Shown here one piece after another: positions 1 to 11,409 of a stretch of DNA of 64,000 nucleotides. The stretch is taken from positions 434,924,270-434,988,269 of the forward strand of contig OX465595.1 in assembly GCA_950022295.1 (NCBI GenBank). Direction: 5' to 3'. Below the pieces are notes generated by a model that worked only from the letters and a program-made list of their open reading frames with translations, did no database searches and was not told the DNA's origin. The DNA is from Bromus sterilis. Lineage: Eukaryota; Streptophyta; Magnoliopsida; Poales; Poaceae. The position numbers and the translations under genes are program-made. Every line of letters begins with the position of its first letter. Position 1 is the first letter of the stretch.

Positions 1-2884
1 ACAAAGTATACAATTTTATTGATAACTCTTATAGAGTGCACACAGAGATCACAAACATGTGATCCAACATTACAACACAAGCGGAAGCAAATTATGTCTG
101 AGTACAGACAAGTTTAACAAATGGCTTAAGAAGTCTTATTTAAACACAAGCCCTCCACGAGGGAACCAGTCGTCTGACTTGGACTAGACTAGCTTGATCT
201 TCAGTCGTCCAACTCGATGAAGAAGCCACCTTCGGGGTCAGTGGTTTCATCTAAAACATAGATTAAGCAAACGTGAGTACAAAGTCGTACTCAGCAAGAC
301 TTACGTAGGAACTATACTACTCATGCATATGTATCAAGGTAAAGGTAGGTGGGGTTTCACTTGCAGAAGTGCCAGCTTTGACTTGGCTAATCCTGAACTA
401 CGAGTATCAGACTTGAGGTAAGAAGCGTACACGAGTCCACTACTTTCTCCAACCAATTACACCACTATGGTGCCATCCTCGACTTCCCCACGAGAAAGCA
501 TGCCATAGCACTCACACTTATCTTGGTGTGTTTTAGAAGTATCCAGTTCAAGTTGTCTAATAATCAAGCTAAGCTTTCCAAGCAGTCCATAACCGCGGAC
601 GCGGCTATTCGAATAGTTTTGTTAACCCTGCATGGGTGTACCGCTACACACACATGATCATCATTTACCGCCTTTGTACTCGACACCGTTCAAGAAGTGT
701 CGGCGAGGATGCTCACCACAACTGTTACCTCATAGCCGATCTAGTCCGAGAAAGCCGCCAACTTGGGTTGGCTACCACTATCGTGAACCCGGCCGGTTTA
801 CCGAAGTGGACCCAAGTGATGTGTGCGTGGTGCATAAGCCGGTCTCGGGTGAGCCGTTCTCTCACTTAGCATCCAGGCCACAGACCTACCAGAACTCCGA
901 ACTATTGCGACATCTGGACATCGAAAGGGATGAGTTAGTAAGCTGAGAGGGGTCAGTGAGCCCAATGTGTGGTTGTACTCTTCATCTTGGATCACCACAC
1001 AAGAACTCGGACTTAAGGCGGTGTTCAACGAGACAACCCACCGTGTATTCCTACACAGCCTCTCATCGTTCACCTTGTATTAGGGTAGATTCACCAACAC
1101 TTTTCTACCATCATCATCATGATCACTACCATCCCGACTCACATAACAGTAACAACATGGTATCATTCTAAGCATGCAATAAGCAGTAACAATTGCAGGG
1201 GCCACATGATATCAATCAACTCCTACATTTGCTAGGATTGTGGTTTTGCCTACTACTGTGACAAATGATAGGTCATGCAAAGGAATGGGTTGATCTATGC
1301 GGTAGAAACGTAGCATGGTAATCATCCTATACAATGCATAAGCGAGACATGAGAGGGAAGTGGGATTTTATCGACATGATCAATGGGGGTTTGCTTGCCT
1401 TGCTGACGAGGTTCGGGTTCGGGGTCTTCAGCGAAGGGGGCAGCCTCCTGCTCCGGTTCCACTCAACTCGACAAACAACAAACAAGGTAGCAAAGTAAAT
1501 ACAATGCACAATCACATGATGGAAGGTTGAAACTTGATGTATATGGTTTCATGTGTGAAGCAGTTCCATTTAAATGGAGTATATCGCAAATTGAATTGCA
1601 AATTCAAACTCCCATTTGAATTCAAACTTAGCCAAGTTACATGTGACATTGATTGATCAATTTGAATCATTTTGAAATGTATATGATATGCCTCTAATGT
1701 GTAAGTGAAATGTAGCATGTTGCCATGGTTCAAGTTGCAAAAACTTTTAAATTGAATTTGATTTAATTCCATTTAAATCAAATAGCAAATGCTACTGATC
1801 ACCTTTTAAAATCAACTCAAACAAAGTTGAAAGTTGGATATTTGGATAGCTTATTTTCTCCTCATCATTTTTCATATATTATTTGTCCAATTTGGAGTTA
1901 ATATGAATTTTCTATGAATTTCCAAAGTTTGGGCTATTTTCTGGAATTTCTGGAATTTCTTTAAATAATTTCAAATTCTTGAAATTCATTTATGCGTCAT
2001 GCTTGCGCAAGGGTGACGTCAGGGGGGGTTCTGACGTGTGGGGTCGGCCTGTCAGTGGTTGGGTTAAATAACCTGGTTAGTTTAAACTAACCGGGGGGGT
2101 TAAGGGCTCCCGGGCCCCACCTGTCATTGACCTGGGGTCAACTAACAGGGGGGTTAACCCCTAATTAAGTGGACACGTCGGCGGGCCTGCCGGCGGCTAA
2201 ACGCCGGCGTCACAGACGCGGCGGCGCTGCATGGGGAGGGTGATTCCGGGCACCATTCGAAGCGCTGCGACCACTGAGACGTAGCTCTTGACGTCGCGCG
2301 TCGAATGGGCCAAGGTACGGGTGCTGGGAGACACCGTAGCCACGTCGGCGATGAGCTCTAGCGGCGGCGGAGCCACGGGCCAGACCCAGTCGTTGACTCA
2401 GTGCATGGGGAGAGGCAACGGTGGGCTCGTTAGACGCGCAAGAACACCAGGAAGACTATGCGCGCACTGGACGAGACGATAGGGCACAGGGGCGACCTCG
2501 TCGTCGTCCATGGCGGCTCGGTACTCCGGCGAACATGGCGGAATGAGCTAGAGGAGGGGAGCGGTGCCGTGGCTTGAGGGGAAACACTCACCCAGACGCA
2601 GGGAGTGCAGTTGTGTAGTCGATGGAGGTGGGGAAGCTCTGGAGCTGCCGGATTTCGAGGTGGATCCGCGGCGGCCGGAGACGAAGACGATGAAGTTAGC
2701 GAGCTCGTGGGGGCGCCTGGCTTCGATTCCTTCTGCACAGTGGGGTTGTAGACGACGGCGGAGCGGATGGACTTGACGGTGCGTCCTCTCGTCGACGGTG
2801 GCCGCGTGAAGACGGCGGCGTGCTCCACGGTTGCTCACGGGCCGCGATGGAATCGAGCGGGAGAGGAAGGAGGAACCTCTGGAC

Positions 2885-2901
2885 GGGGGGGGGGGGGGGG
2901 G
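2885..2901 (+). repeat. Run of 17 guanines in the G0 LTR
   Basis: An uninterrupted G17 homopolymer lies in the GC-rich centre of the LTR. The corresponding part of other LTR copies has only short C or G runs. It could form a quadruplex or reflect slippage, and its exact length is vulnerable to sequencing error. Confidence 0.7.
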
Positions 2902-3387
2902 CAATGGATCGGGATGGCCGAGGGGAGTCTCCAGGCGCGACTAGACGGTTCGGGAGGCGCCAGGCAGGCTAGCAGGTGCTCGCCGGCGTTGGCATGCGCT
3001 CCAGCGAGCTGCTTGCCGCGCCGGGGAAGACGACAAGGGGAGGCTGCGGGCTTGGGCTGCGGTGCGGTGAGTTGGGCCGGGGAGGCCCAGGTAAGTGGGC
3101 TACTTTGCCTTTTCCTTTTTCTTTCTTTTTTTCTTTTCTGACATTTGTTTTGCTGTGCTAAAATAAATAGCTAGGCATTTTATTAAATGCTGAAAATTTT
3201 TATATGGCCTCATAATAATATAGACTAGCCACTAATAAAGTTTCAACATTTTTAAAATTCAAATAATTTGAATCTTAACTCAAATAGGGATTTTTAATTA
3301 AATCCAAGGCACTGTTTGAATATTTGAAAAATCCATGAGCATGGGGTGGGTCCCACATCACTTGATATGTGATCACACTCATTTATA

Positions 3388-3490
3388 CTCCCTCCGTTCC
3401 ATAATAGATGACTTCCAAATAGATGAATCTAGACTACATTTAGTTCAAGATACATCTATTTGCAAGTCATCTAATATGGAACGGAGGGAG
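3388..3490. mobile_element. Stowaway-type MITE (Tc1/Mariner derived) in the G0 LTR
   Basis: The terminal inverted repeats are CTCCCTCCGTTCC on the left and GGAACGGAGGGAG on the right, the well-known Triticeae Stowaway ends. The element is 103 bp with no coding capacity and is flanked by TA dinucleotides (3386-3387 and 3491-3492). Related LTR copies at about 7293-7312 and 17161-17180 show the uninterrupted site (CATTTATAAGAC, read in the orientation used here), so the insertion and its TA duplication are directly visible. Confidence 0.95.
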
Positions 3491-3696
3491 TAAGACTTTT
3501 CAAAAATCTAACATGAATTTTTGGAGAAGATTTTTATCTGGCCTTTTGAATTAATTCAACTGGGGGGTTTTCCTTCTCCCATTTTGCTTTTGATTTTGAT
3601 TTCAAAGATTTCTTTTGAAATTTTAACATGATGCAAGTGACTTATTAACCCTAGCACATTACCTAACAGAGGGTTCTGACAATTTTGGACGTATCA

Positions 3697-3710
3697 ACTA
3701 CCCCAAGCTT
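3697..3710 (-). other. Polypurine tract of A0
   Basis: On the minus strand this reads AAGCTTGGGGTAGT, immediately followed by the LTR start TGATACGTCC. This is the expected place for plus-strand DNA priming. Confidence 0.75.
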
Positions 3711-5330
3711 AGACCTCGCTTGTCCCCAAGCGATTACTGAGCTCGGTAAACCTGTCCACAAGTTTAGAGAGTGAAGTGTCGATAAATAGAATACAGACAA
3801 GAAGCATCAAGGTTTCTTCATCAAACTCAAGAATCCTCAACAGCAACCTCAACTCATAAGGCCCTGATGAGAAAGTAATAACAATTAAAATCAAAAGTAG
3901 GGCTGAGGAAACTTATCAAATTATGGCAAACATATCCTTGGTCAAAGGACAACTGATAACTCTTACTGTTGCTCTTTCTTTCTAATAAAACACTTTGAAG
4001 CTTTTGAAAGAACATGTTATTAGTCATGAAGTGAAAATTCTAACACAAAGGAAGATGCTTGCTTGGAAAAAGCTTTCGCAAACAACTTACTTATCAAAAG
4101 ATAATGTCAACAAGGATATGTCATGGAAAAACTTAATGCAGCTTTATAAGGATGAATCCTCATCAACATCAAATGTCTGTTCTCTTAGGGAAAAGAAGGA
4201 AGTGGGACAACTGACTCAACATGAAGGTGGATGAAAGGCCTTGTTTAGAGCAAGCAGGGAAAACTCATGTGCTATCCTTAAATCAAACAGAATAAAAATA
4301 GATTTTGGGGCGGTGCATAGTTTGTCAACGAATGCTAATAGATAACTCAATTACTTCTCAAGATGGACAAGTTTCGAGGAACGGCGCCCAAGTGGGGACG
4401 ATCACATCCCCTTAATATCCTTTGTTATCACTGCCAAAGTTTCTGATTTCTCATAGACCAAGCGTGAAGGAGGGTTTGTTTGTTATATTATCTTTCGAGC
4501 TGGGCGCACCCATGCCAGTTCCTCCTCGTATTATGGGTTTGCAGATTAGACATGCAATCCCGGGGTAAAACTTGTCCAACTTAAGAAGATCATGAATTAC
4601 CTACTACTTCCTCATGAGCTAAACAAGAGGCACAAAACAGAAGCTTTTGAACATTTAAGGATAACACATAAATTCTATACTTATAGGAGTGGTAAGGGAA
4701 TACCACGAATAGGAAGGTATGGTGGACTCATATGGAAGGTGTTGGTTTCAGGGTATGGATGCACAAGCAGAAATCTACTTGGCAAAGAGTTTGGCTAGCA
4801 AAGGCTTTGAGAGAACAGACAATTGATGCTAATTTAGATGCAAAACATATGAGGCATAAAAATTAAGGTAAGCATAATACATCCTGTTGTCTTCCTTGTC
4901 AACATAACACTTCAAGCATAATAACATAAATGTTTTGGCTATGTCGCTACTTTTGAAAACATGCATGTTGTCATGACCAAAGCTATGTTTGCCAAAATTA
5001 AATAAAGTTTTCAAAGCCATACCTGATATAAGGTCAATACTCCCCATAAGAATCGTCATATGAGGCCGATTGCGCGAAGAGAATACCGAGTGCAGCGAAG
5101 GAACTAATAGACTTCTCATTAATATTCCATTATCGACGACTCCACACTCACGGATACAATCTCTCCACAGACGGAGTGATAGACCTCGAAGCAAACACCT
5201 ATTTCATATAATAACTTCCCTAGACATGATATGACTCTACTTGACTCTAAAAGACAAAGATAAAGATAAAGATACCGGGCACTCCCCCAAGCTTGGAACA
5301 AGCCAAGGGGATGCCATTACCCGAGGAGAT

Positions 5331-5837
5331 TTACTCCTCATTCTTGTTCTTCTCAGTCAGGTACTCCTTGGCGAAGCGCTTCCATGGTAGCTCCTCTCTA
5401 GTCTCGAAGGACATTCCCGTCTCCAGGATCCTGCACTCAGCACCTAAACCCATGCGCAGAAACTTTAGTTCATACTCACAGTTCTGGTTGTGCAGATCAT
5501 AGATTTGTGCTTGGAGCCCGTAAACTTTTTCTTCTAGTGCGGACAAACTTGACCACATCTCCTTCATCTCTTTCTTATGGGAAGCCTCGATCTCGTTCCT
5601 GATGTTGAAGTTGGCTTCAACACCACGCTCCACCATCTTCTTGAACTTGAAGACCTCATGTTCCATCTCCTCCAGCCGCTCCTCGGTGTTCCCCTCCATG
5701 ACTGGTCCCTTCAGATCTTCCTTGTGGAGAACACCGTCGTCCACACGAAGGACCTGGGGGTGCTTGTTCACCTCAGCGAGGTAAGGGTTGATGACGTTGA
5801 CGACGAACTTGTCCTTGGGGGAACTTGGGGAAGCCAT
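5331..5837 (-). CDS. 168-aa coiled-coil ORF in the 3' region of the Athila-like element
   Basis: An uninterrupted minus-strand frame starts at an ATG in good context (GCCATGG) and ends near 5331. It lies downstream of the integrase remnant, where Athila-lineage elements often carry an extra 3' ORF. The protein is rich in Glu, Lys and Leu. Residues from about 45 to 135 look helical and coiled-coil forming, including EERLEEMEHEVFKFKKMVE and a later segment EEKVYGLQAQIYDLHNQN. I see no signal peptide or membrane segment, so it does not look like an envelope protein. It remains open although the integrase is truncated. The function is unknown; a structural or nucleic-acid-associated role is only a guess. 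Confidence is high that the frame exists and moderate that it was ever translated. Confidence 0.6.
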   Translation of the reverse strand: MASPSSPKDKFVVNVINPYLAEVNKHPQVLRVDDGVLHKEDLKGPVMEGNTEERLEEMEHEVFKFKKMVERGVEANFNIRNEIEASHKKEMKEMWSSLSALEEKVYGLQAQIYDLHNQNCEYELKFLRMGLGAECRILETGMSFETREELPWKRFAKEYLTEKNKNEE

Positions 5838-6181
5838 GGCACCTAGGGCTAGCTAAAAGATTTCCTGGTAGAAACAGATTGAAGAGAAAACACATGAAAT
5901 CGCGAGATACGTTGCCGGAATGGTCCGGGCAATTATATAGCAAAAATTTCTGCAACAAAAGGAAGGTAACGAGCCAAAGTGGGGTCGGAGACGGACTCCT
6001 GGGTGCCCAGGCGGCCTCCCGGTGCGGCCAGGAGGTAGGCCGCGCCAGGGGGCGCCTGGGCCCCCTGGAGCTCCTCTCCGGCTCCACTTAGGCCTCGAAT
6101 TTTCTTAATTTTGCAAAAACTCATAATATGGAACTTTTATGGAGGTTCGCGATGTTTCCTTACCGTAATACATACCTTTTC

Positions 6182-6546
6182 TTATTCTGCTTCTGTCGTT
6201 GTCTGAAACAGGGCCGCAACATGTTCTTCATGAGTTGTTGTGCGTATTATATTTACATCAACATTGACAGGATCTCCCGCCATGTAATGCTTGAGTCTTT
6301 TCCCATTCACAACTTGAGGTTTTGTGCCTTCAAAATTGTTAATCTTGATTGCACCAGACCGGTAGAATTCTTCGATATGAAATGGCCCTTCCCACCTGAT
6401 TGGAGAACCTTATGTGCGGTTCTCTCACCGGCGTGATGTCCTCCATAGGGACTATCGTGACATTGCTTAAGAATGTCCTTCTGCTCGTGTTCCGGTATGC
6501 ATCTTCTCACGATCCCATCTGGACCTTCTTTGAAAAGATGTGGGTC
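6182..6546 (-). pseudogene. Integrase remnant of A0 pol
   Basis: The right part encodes the integrase zinc-finger region: DPHLFKEGPDGIVRRC, then HDSPYGGHHAGERTAHK, with the two finger histidines. Reading then jumps, in another frame, to a C-terminal segment (EGPFHIEEFYRSGAIKIN, then HYMAGDPVNV) ending at a stop near 6182. The DDE catalytic core between these parts is missing, so there is an internal deletion with a frame change near 6395-6410. The 5' side is cut at 6546 by the G2 insertion. It cannot be functional. Confidence 0.8.
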
Positions 6547-7121
6547 TGTCGGGACCTGGGGTTAGCGTATGTAATTCCAGTCACGATGCAATCACATGGA
6601 GAGCCGAGAACCGTACCCACTTGTCTAAGAAGACAAGGCCAAGCACAGAACGTTCTCGGTAAGCATCGAACGTGAGGGGCATCCCATTCAGGCCGGATGA
6701 TCATCTGAGATGGGTCCTCATCGTCCGCTCACAAGTCTAGATGCTTATGGGTGGTGAATCCCATACTCATAGACAAGTCGCCTCAACCATGTTATCGATT
6801 GAATCCTAACTTTTACATAGACTTACTCCAGCCCGATCACTTAGTCGGGGTCTAGGGCGGGCTCGATCATACAACAAAGTGTGCACGTGACAGAGTCACG
6901 AATAATCGCATCGCGATGCCGCAAGCTGCGCACATGTAAGGGCCACTTGGTGTATAAAATACCGCCAGCCAGATCACAACTAAGGTCTCAAAAACCCATA
7001 CTAAGACATGCATGTTATAAACATACACGAAGCACACATGCCTAGTATGAACAGCAGGTATCATCGCATAACTCTACAAAGTACTTCTTTATTTACTTAC
7101 ACATAGAGTATACAAAGATCA
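6547..7121 (-). mobile_element. G2 3' LTR, first segment (outer end)
   Basis: It begins TGTCGGGACC, the reverse complement of the LTR end ...GGTCCCGACA seen at 50435 and 57615. It runs to the G1 insertion, including the target bases GATCA (7117-7121), and continues at 31412. The five bases left of it (6542-6546, GGGTC) are the predicted G2 target duplication, whose partner must lie beyond the window. No gene is present. Confidence 0.88.
7117..7121. repeat. Target-site duplication of G1, left copy
   Basis: GATCA directly precedes the G1 LTR start TGTCAGAA. The partner is at 31407-31411. Joining the flanks gives a continuous G2 LTR comparable to 40-60 of this window. Confidence 0.85.
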
Positions 7122-10100
7122 TGTCAGAACCCTCTGTTAGGTAATGTGCTAGGGTTAGCTAGTACTCTTGCATCATGTCAAAATTTCAAAGGAAAATTCA
7201 ATTTCAAAATCAAAATGGGAGAAGGAACACCCCCCAGATGAATTAATTCAAAAGGCCAGATAAAAATCTTTTCCAAAAATTCATGTTAGATTTTTGAAAA
7301 GTCTTATAAATGAGTGTGATCACATATCAAGTGATGTGGGACCCACCCCATGCTCATAGAATTTTCAAATATTCAAACAGTGCCTTGGAATTAAAGAGAA
7401 ACCCCTATTTGAGTTAAGATTCAAATTATTTGAATTTTAAATATGTTGAAACTTTATAAGTGGCTAGTCTATATTATTATGAGGCCACATAAAAATTTTC
7501 AGCATTTAATAAAATGTTTAGCTATTTTATTTAGCTAAACAGAACAAATGGCAGAAAGAAAAACAGAAAGAAAAGAGAAGGGGGCTTACCTGCAAAGAGG
7601 CCCGACTAGCTCCCCAGCGGCCCAGCCCACCTCCCCTCCTTGTCGTCTTCTTCCCCGCGCTGCCAAGCAGCTCGCTGGAGCGGCAGAGCGCGGCGACGAC
7701 GACACCTCGACGCCTTCGAGCTTCCAGGCCCCCCCAAGCCTCATCTCCTCTTCTGGACGCATCCTAGAGCCGCCCCAGTTCATTCCCCCCCCCCTCCTCG
7801 TCGTCTTCCCCTTCCTCTCTCGCCCGATTCGTCGCCGCCCGAGAAGGACGCCGGAGCACCGTTGAGCCCCCGCGTAGCCATTGACGCCGAGAAGCCCCCA
7901 GACCGTGTCCAAGTTCTTCCTCGTCGTCGTCTTCATCGACCTGCAGAAGAAGGCGAGCCCGGAGCCCTCCTAGTCACCTGAATCGAACTCGAGCCGCCGC
8001 CGGACCCGCAAGAACTCTCCGACGAATTCGTCGTCATCACGCCGCCGTTCACCTCACCGTCTGCTCTGCTGAGTTCCTGGTGAGCTCACGACCGAAACCC
8101 CTAACTTTACCCCTTCGATTGCTTCCTCTAGCCTTGGTCGCCATGAGAGCCGAAGCTCCTCGCCGCCGGGATCCATGGAGACGTCCAACCGCTACGCCAT
8201 CGAGCCCGCCATGTTGTCCATCATGTTCACCTTGCTCCACCTCTTCGAACCAGCCTAGCCCCGCCTTGATCCGTGCCCTGGAACGAAATCCCGATCACGG
8301 CCGTAGCTAGGTCGCCGCAGAACTTGACGCCGGCGAGCGTACAGTGCACCCCAGCACTTGGGATCAGTCCCATTCGACGCGCGCGAGTGAGGGCTTCAAG
8401 ATGGTGGTATCCGCGCTCCATTTCGTCAACGGAATCGCCCTCCCCGTGCAGCGCATTCAAATGGACTAGTATACTAGGGATAACTAGGGACCTGGTTGTT
8501 TGTATACCACACCTGTATTAATGTTTCCGCTTAATACAGTTCTAGCACGGTATCAAACGTATTATGAACTAATGGAATATGCTCGATAAAACATATTTTA
8601 TTTGCCTCTAGGGCACATTCCCAACATGACCATCGGTTACCGCCAGGTCTCGCCACCGTTCAAGAGGTGACAGCGAGGATGTTCACCACGACACTTCGCT
8701 CACAACCGGTCTATTCAAATGATTTTGCAACTTGGACCATGGAATTATGCTACAATTCAACCACACATCGGAGGCATATCATACACATTTGAAGATGATT
8801 CAAAATGATCAAACAGTGTCACATGCAACTTGGTTAATTTGAATTCAAATGTGGAGTTTGAATTTTCAATTCAATTTGCAATATACTCCATTTAAATGGA
8901 ATTGCTTCACACATCAAAGCATGTACATCAAGATTCAAACTTCCATCATGTGTTTGTGCATTGTATTTACTTTGCTACTTTGCTTGTTGTTTGTCGAGTA
9001 GAGGTGGAACCGGAGCAGGAGGCTGCCCCCTTCGTTGAAGACCCAGAACCCGAACCTCGTTAGCAAGGTAGGCAAACCCCCATTGATCATGTCGATAAAA
9101 TCCCACTTCCCTCTCATGTCTCTCTTATGCATTGCTTAGGATGATCACCATGATTCGTTTCTACCGCATAGATGAACCCATTCCTTTGCATGACCTATCA
9201 TTTTGTCACAGTAGTAAGCAAACCACAATCCTAGCAAATGTAGGAGTTGATTGATATCATGTGGCCCCTGCAAATGTTATCGCTTATTGCATGCTTAGTA
9301 TGATACCATGTTGTTACTGTGATGTGAGTCGGGATGGGAATGATCATGTTGATGATGGTAGAAAAGTGTTGGTGAATCGACCCTAATACAAGGTGAACGA
9401 TGAGAGGCTGTGTAGGAGTACACGGTGGGTTGTCTCGTTGAACACCGCCCTAGTACGAGTTCTTGTGTGGTGATCCAAGATGAAGAGTACAACCACACAT
9501 TGGGCTCACTGACCCCTCTCAACTTACTAACTCATCCCTTTCGATGTCCAGATGTCGCAATAGTTCGGAGTTCTGGTAGGTCTGTGGCCTGGTTGCTAAG
9601 TGAGAGAACGTCTCATCCGAGACCGGCTTATGCACCACGCACACATCACTTGGTTCCACTTCGGTAAACCGGCCGGGTTCACGATAGTGGTAACCAACCC
9701 AAGTAGGCGGCTTTCTCGGACTAGATCGGCTATGAGGTAACAGTTGTGGTGAGCATCCTCGCTGGCACCCCTTGAATGGTGTCGAGATCAAAGGAGGTAA
9801 ATGATGATCATGTGTGTGTAGCGGTACACCCCTGCAGGGTTAACAAAACTATTCGAATAGCCGCGTCCGCGGTTATGGACTGCTTGGAAAGCTTAGCTTG
9901 ATTATTAGATAACTTGAACCGGATACTTCTAAAACACACCAAGATAAGTGTGAGTGCTATGGCGTGCTTTCTCGTGGGGAAGTCGAGGAAGGCACCATAG
10001 TGGTGTAATTGGTTGGAGAAAGTAGTGGACTCGTGTACGCTTCTTACCTCAAAGTCTGGTACTCGTAGTTCAGGATTAGCCAAGTCAAAGCTGGCATTTC

Positions 10101-10991
10101 TGCAAGTGAACCCCACCTCCCTTTACCTTGATACATGTGCATGAGTAGCATAGCTCCTATGTAAGTCTTGCTGAGTACGACTTTGTACTCACGTTTGCTT
10201 AATCTATGTTTTAGATGATGCCACTGACCCCGAAGGTGGCTTCTTCATCGAGCTGGACGACTGAAGACCAACCAGTCTAGTCCCAGTCAGACGACTGGTT
10301 CCCTCGTGGAGGGCTTGTGTTTAAATAAGGCTTCTTAAGCCATTTGTTAAACTTGTCTGTACTCAGACATAATTTGCTTCCGTTTGTGTTGTAATGTTGG
10401 ATCACATGTTTGTGATCTCTGTTTGCACTCTATAAGAGTTATCAATAAAATTGTACACTTTGTAGAGAATTGCAATGGCACCTGCTGTTCATACAAGGCA
10501 TGTGTGCTGCGTGTATGTTTATAACATGCATGTCTTTGTATGGGTTTTCGAGACCTTAGTTGTGTTCTGGCTGGAGGTCTTTCATACACCAAGTGGCCCT
10601 TAGATGTGCGCAGCTTGGGGCATCGCGATGCGATTGCTCGAGACTCCGTCTCGTGCACACTTTGTGGTATGATCGAGCCCGCCCTAGACCCCGACTAAGT
10701 GATCGGGCTGGAGTAAGTTTATGTAAGAGTTTTGAGATAGTCGATAGTATGGCTGAGGCGAATTGTCTTTGAATATGGGAGTTCACCGCCCATATCATTA
10801 GACTTGTGTGCGGACGATGAGGACCCATCTCAGTTGATCATCCGACCTGAATGGGATGCCCCTCACGTACGATGCTTTCCGAGAACGTTCTGTGCTTGGC
10901 CTTGTCTTCTTAGACAAGTGGGTACGGTTCTCGGCTCTCCATATGACTATGTCTTAGCTGTACTTGCATACGCTAACCCCGGGTCCGGACA
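7122..10991 (+). mobile_element. G1 5' LTR (3,870 bp, chimeric)
   Basis: It starts TGTCAGAACC and ends GGTCCGGACA, directly before the primer-binding site. The first 430 bp are AT-rich, a GC-rich block follows (about 7590-8460), and the rest is moderately AT-rich with an AATAAA motif at about 10443. Compared with the 3' LTR, the interval equivalent to 18311-18775 is missing and replaced by foreign sequence (8455-8716). Overlapping short frames in the GC-rich block differ between copies and are not called as genes. Confidence 0.9.
8463..8716 (+). repeat. Foreign patch in the G1 5' LTR, copied from the duplication junction
   Basis: This 254-bp tract matches 28877-29130 essentially base for base. 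It comprises the last 164 bp of the Copia right LTR, then 90 bp of the G2 LTR, ending at the tandem-duplication junction ATTC. The left break lies at GGACTAGT, shared by the normal LTR (18317-18324) and the Copia LTR (28877-28884). The patch is bracketed by direct repeats ATTCAAATG (8455-8463 and 8713-8721). Confidence 0.9.
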
Positions 10992-10995
10992 GACT

Positions 10996-11007
10996 TGGTA
11001 TCAGAGC
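10996..11007 (+). other. Primer-binding site of G1 (initiator tRNA-Met)
   Basis: TGGTATCAGAGC lies four bases after the LTR end and is the standard plant PBS complementary to the initiator methionine tRNA 3' end. Confidence 0.92.
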
Positions 11008-11409
11008 AGGACTGACTGTAGGACTAGTAGCCTTGGCCGAAGTCGAGTCTAGCTTGCTATAGTTATATAGTTACTCTGGGTATATAAGGGAATAACGTAA
11101 GGCTTCTTTTTTCTCCTTACCCCCTTCGTTCTGAGTTCTGAGTCACCCTCATCTTATTCTACGGGAAGATAGGACTGGGCTCTCCTCTGTCTGATTAGAA
11201 CATCTCGTTGTTTGCTTCCTTGTAGCCGTAGGAAAGTTGTGATCGGTTTGTTAGTGTGGTTATGCTCCCTGTTTTATTACATCGTATGTCAGTGATGTTT
11301 CCATGTTGGAAGAAATTTTCCTTTCTTACAATTACAGCCGTTATGCTGTCCGAGTCATTCCAGGTTTATCTCATAATCTGATGCATTTGCAAACTCCTTT
11401 CTGTTTCAG
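11008..11409 (+). promoter_or_regulatory. G1 leader with TATA-like box and candidate intron
   Basis: No gene is seen. TATATAAGGG occurs at 11081-11090. A donor-like GTAAGG at 11097-11102 and a pyrimidine-rich acceptor ending TTTCAG at 11409 flank a candidate intron whose end touches the ORF1 start codon. The same three signals occur in G3 (TATA-like box about 50525, GTAAGG at 50541, CAG at 50855) and G4 (about 57703, 57721 and 58037). Splicing is inferred, not shown. Confidence 0.45.

Larger units (their letters stand above)
1..3681 (-). mobile_element. G0: chromovirus (Tekay/Del-like) LTR, cut by the window edge
   Basis: This is the reverse complement of the long LTR seen in plus orientation at 7122-10991 and 16982-20151. 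Its right edge ends TTCTGACA, which read on the minus strand is the LTR start TGTCAGAA. The window's first bases match the LTR interval near its AATAAA motif, so about 0.6 kb of the LTR lies outside. The TG end abuts A0 DNA, not this family's purine tract, so this is the outer end of a 5' LTR or a solo LTR. The GC-rich middle (about 2000-3110) contains only short overlapping frames on both strands that I do not accept as genes. No other gene is seen. Confidence 0.88.
3682..6546 (-). mobile_element. A0: 3' part of an Athila-like Gypsy element, host of G0 and G2
   Basis: Bases 3687-3696 read on the minus strand as TGATACGTCC, the LTR start typical of several Triticeae Athila-lineage families. 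They are preceded by a purine tract. G0 sits a few bases inside that LTR. Further right, on the minus strand, come a long untranslated stretch (3711-5330, no gene seen), a 168-codon frame (5331-5837), another non-coding stretch (5838-6181, GC-rich near 5990-6090) and an integrase remnant (6182-6546). The remnant is cut by G2 at 6547. The rest of A0 should lie right of base 64000. Family assignment rests on the LTR start and integrase motifs only. Confidence 0.75.

Noticed and set aside
5331..5837. Envelope-like gene for the Athila-like element
   Set aside because: No signal peptide, membrane segment or cleavage motif; the protein is a charged coiled coil.
7548..7981. Arg/Pro/Ser-rich frames of about 100-140 codons on both strands in GC-rich LTR cores (also about 2430-3140, 17407-17837, 41639-42274, 46571-47801, 53914-54938, 61431-62662)
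   Set aside because: Six-frame openness is expected in GC-rich, low-complexity DNA. Frames overlap each other on both strands and differ between LTR copies.
10996..11007. tRNA-like match
   Set aside because: Only the 12-base complement of a tRNA end is present; it is a primer-binding site, not a tRNA gene.
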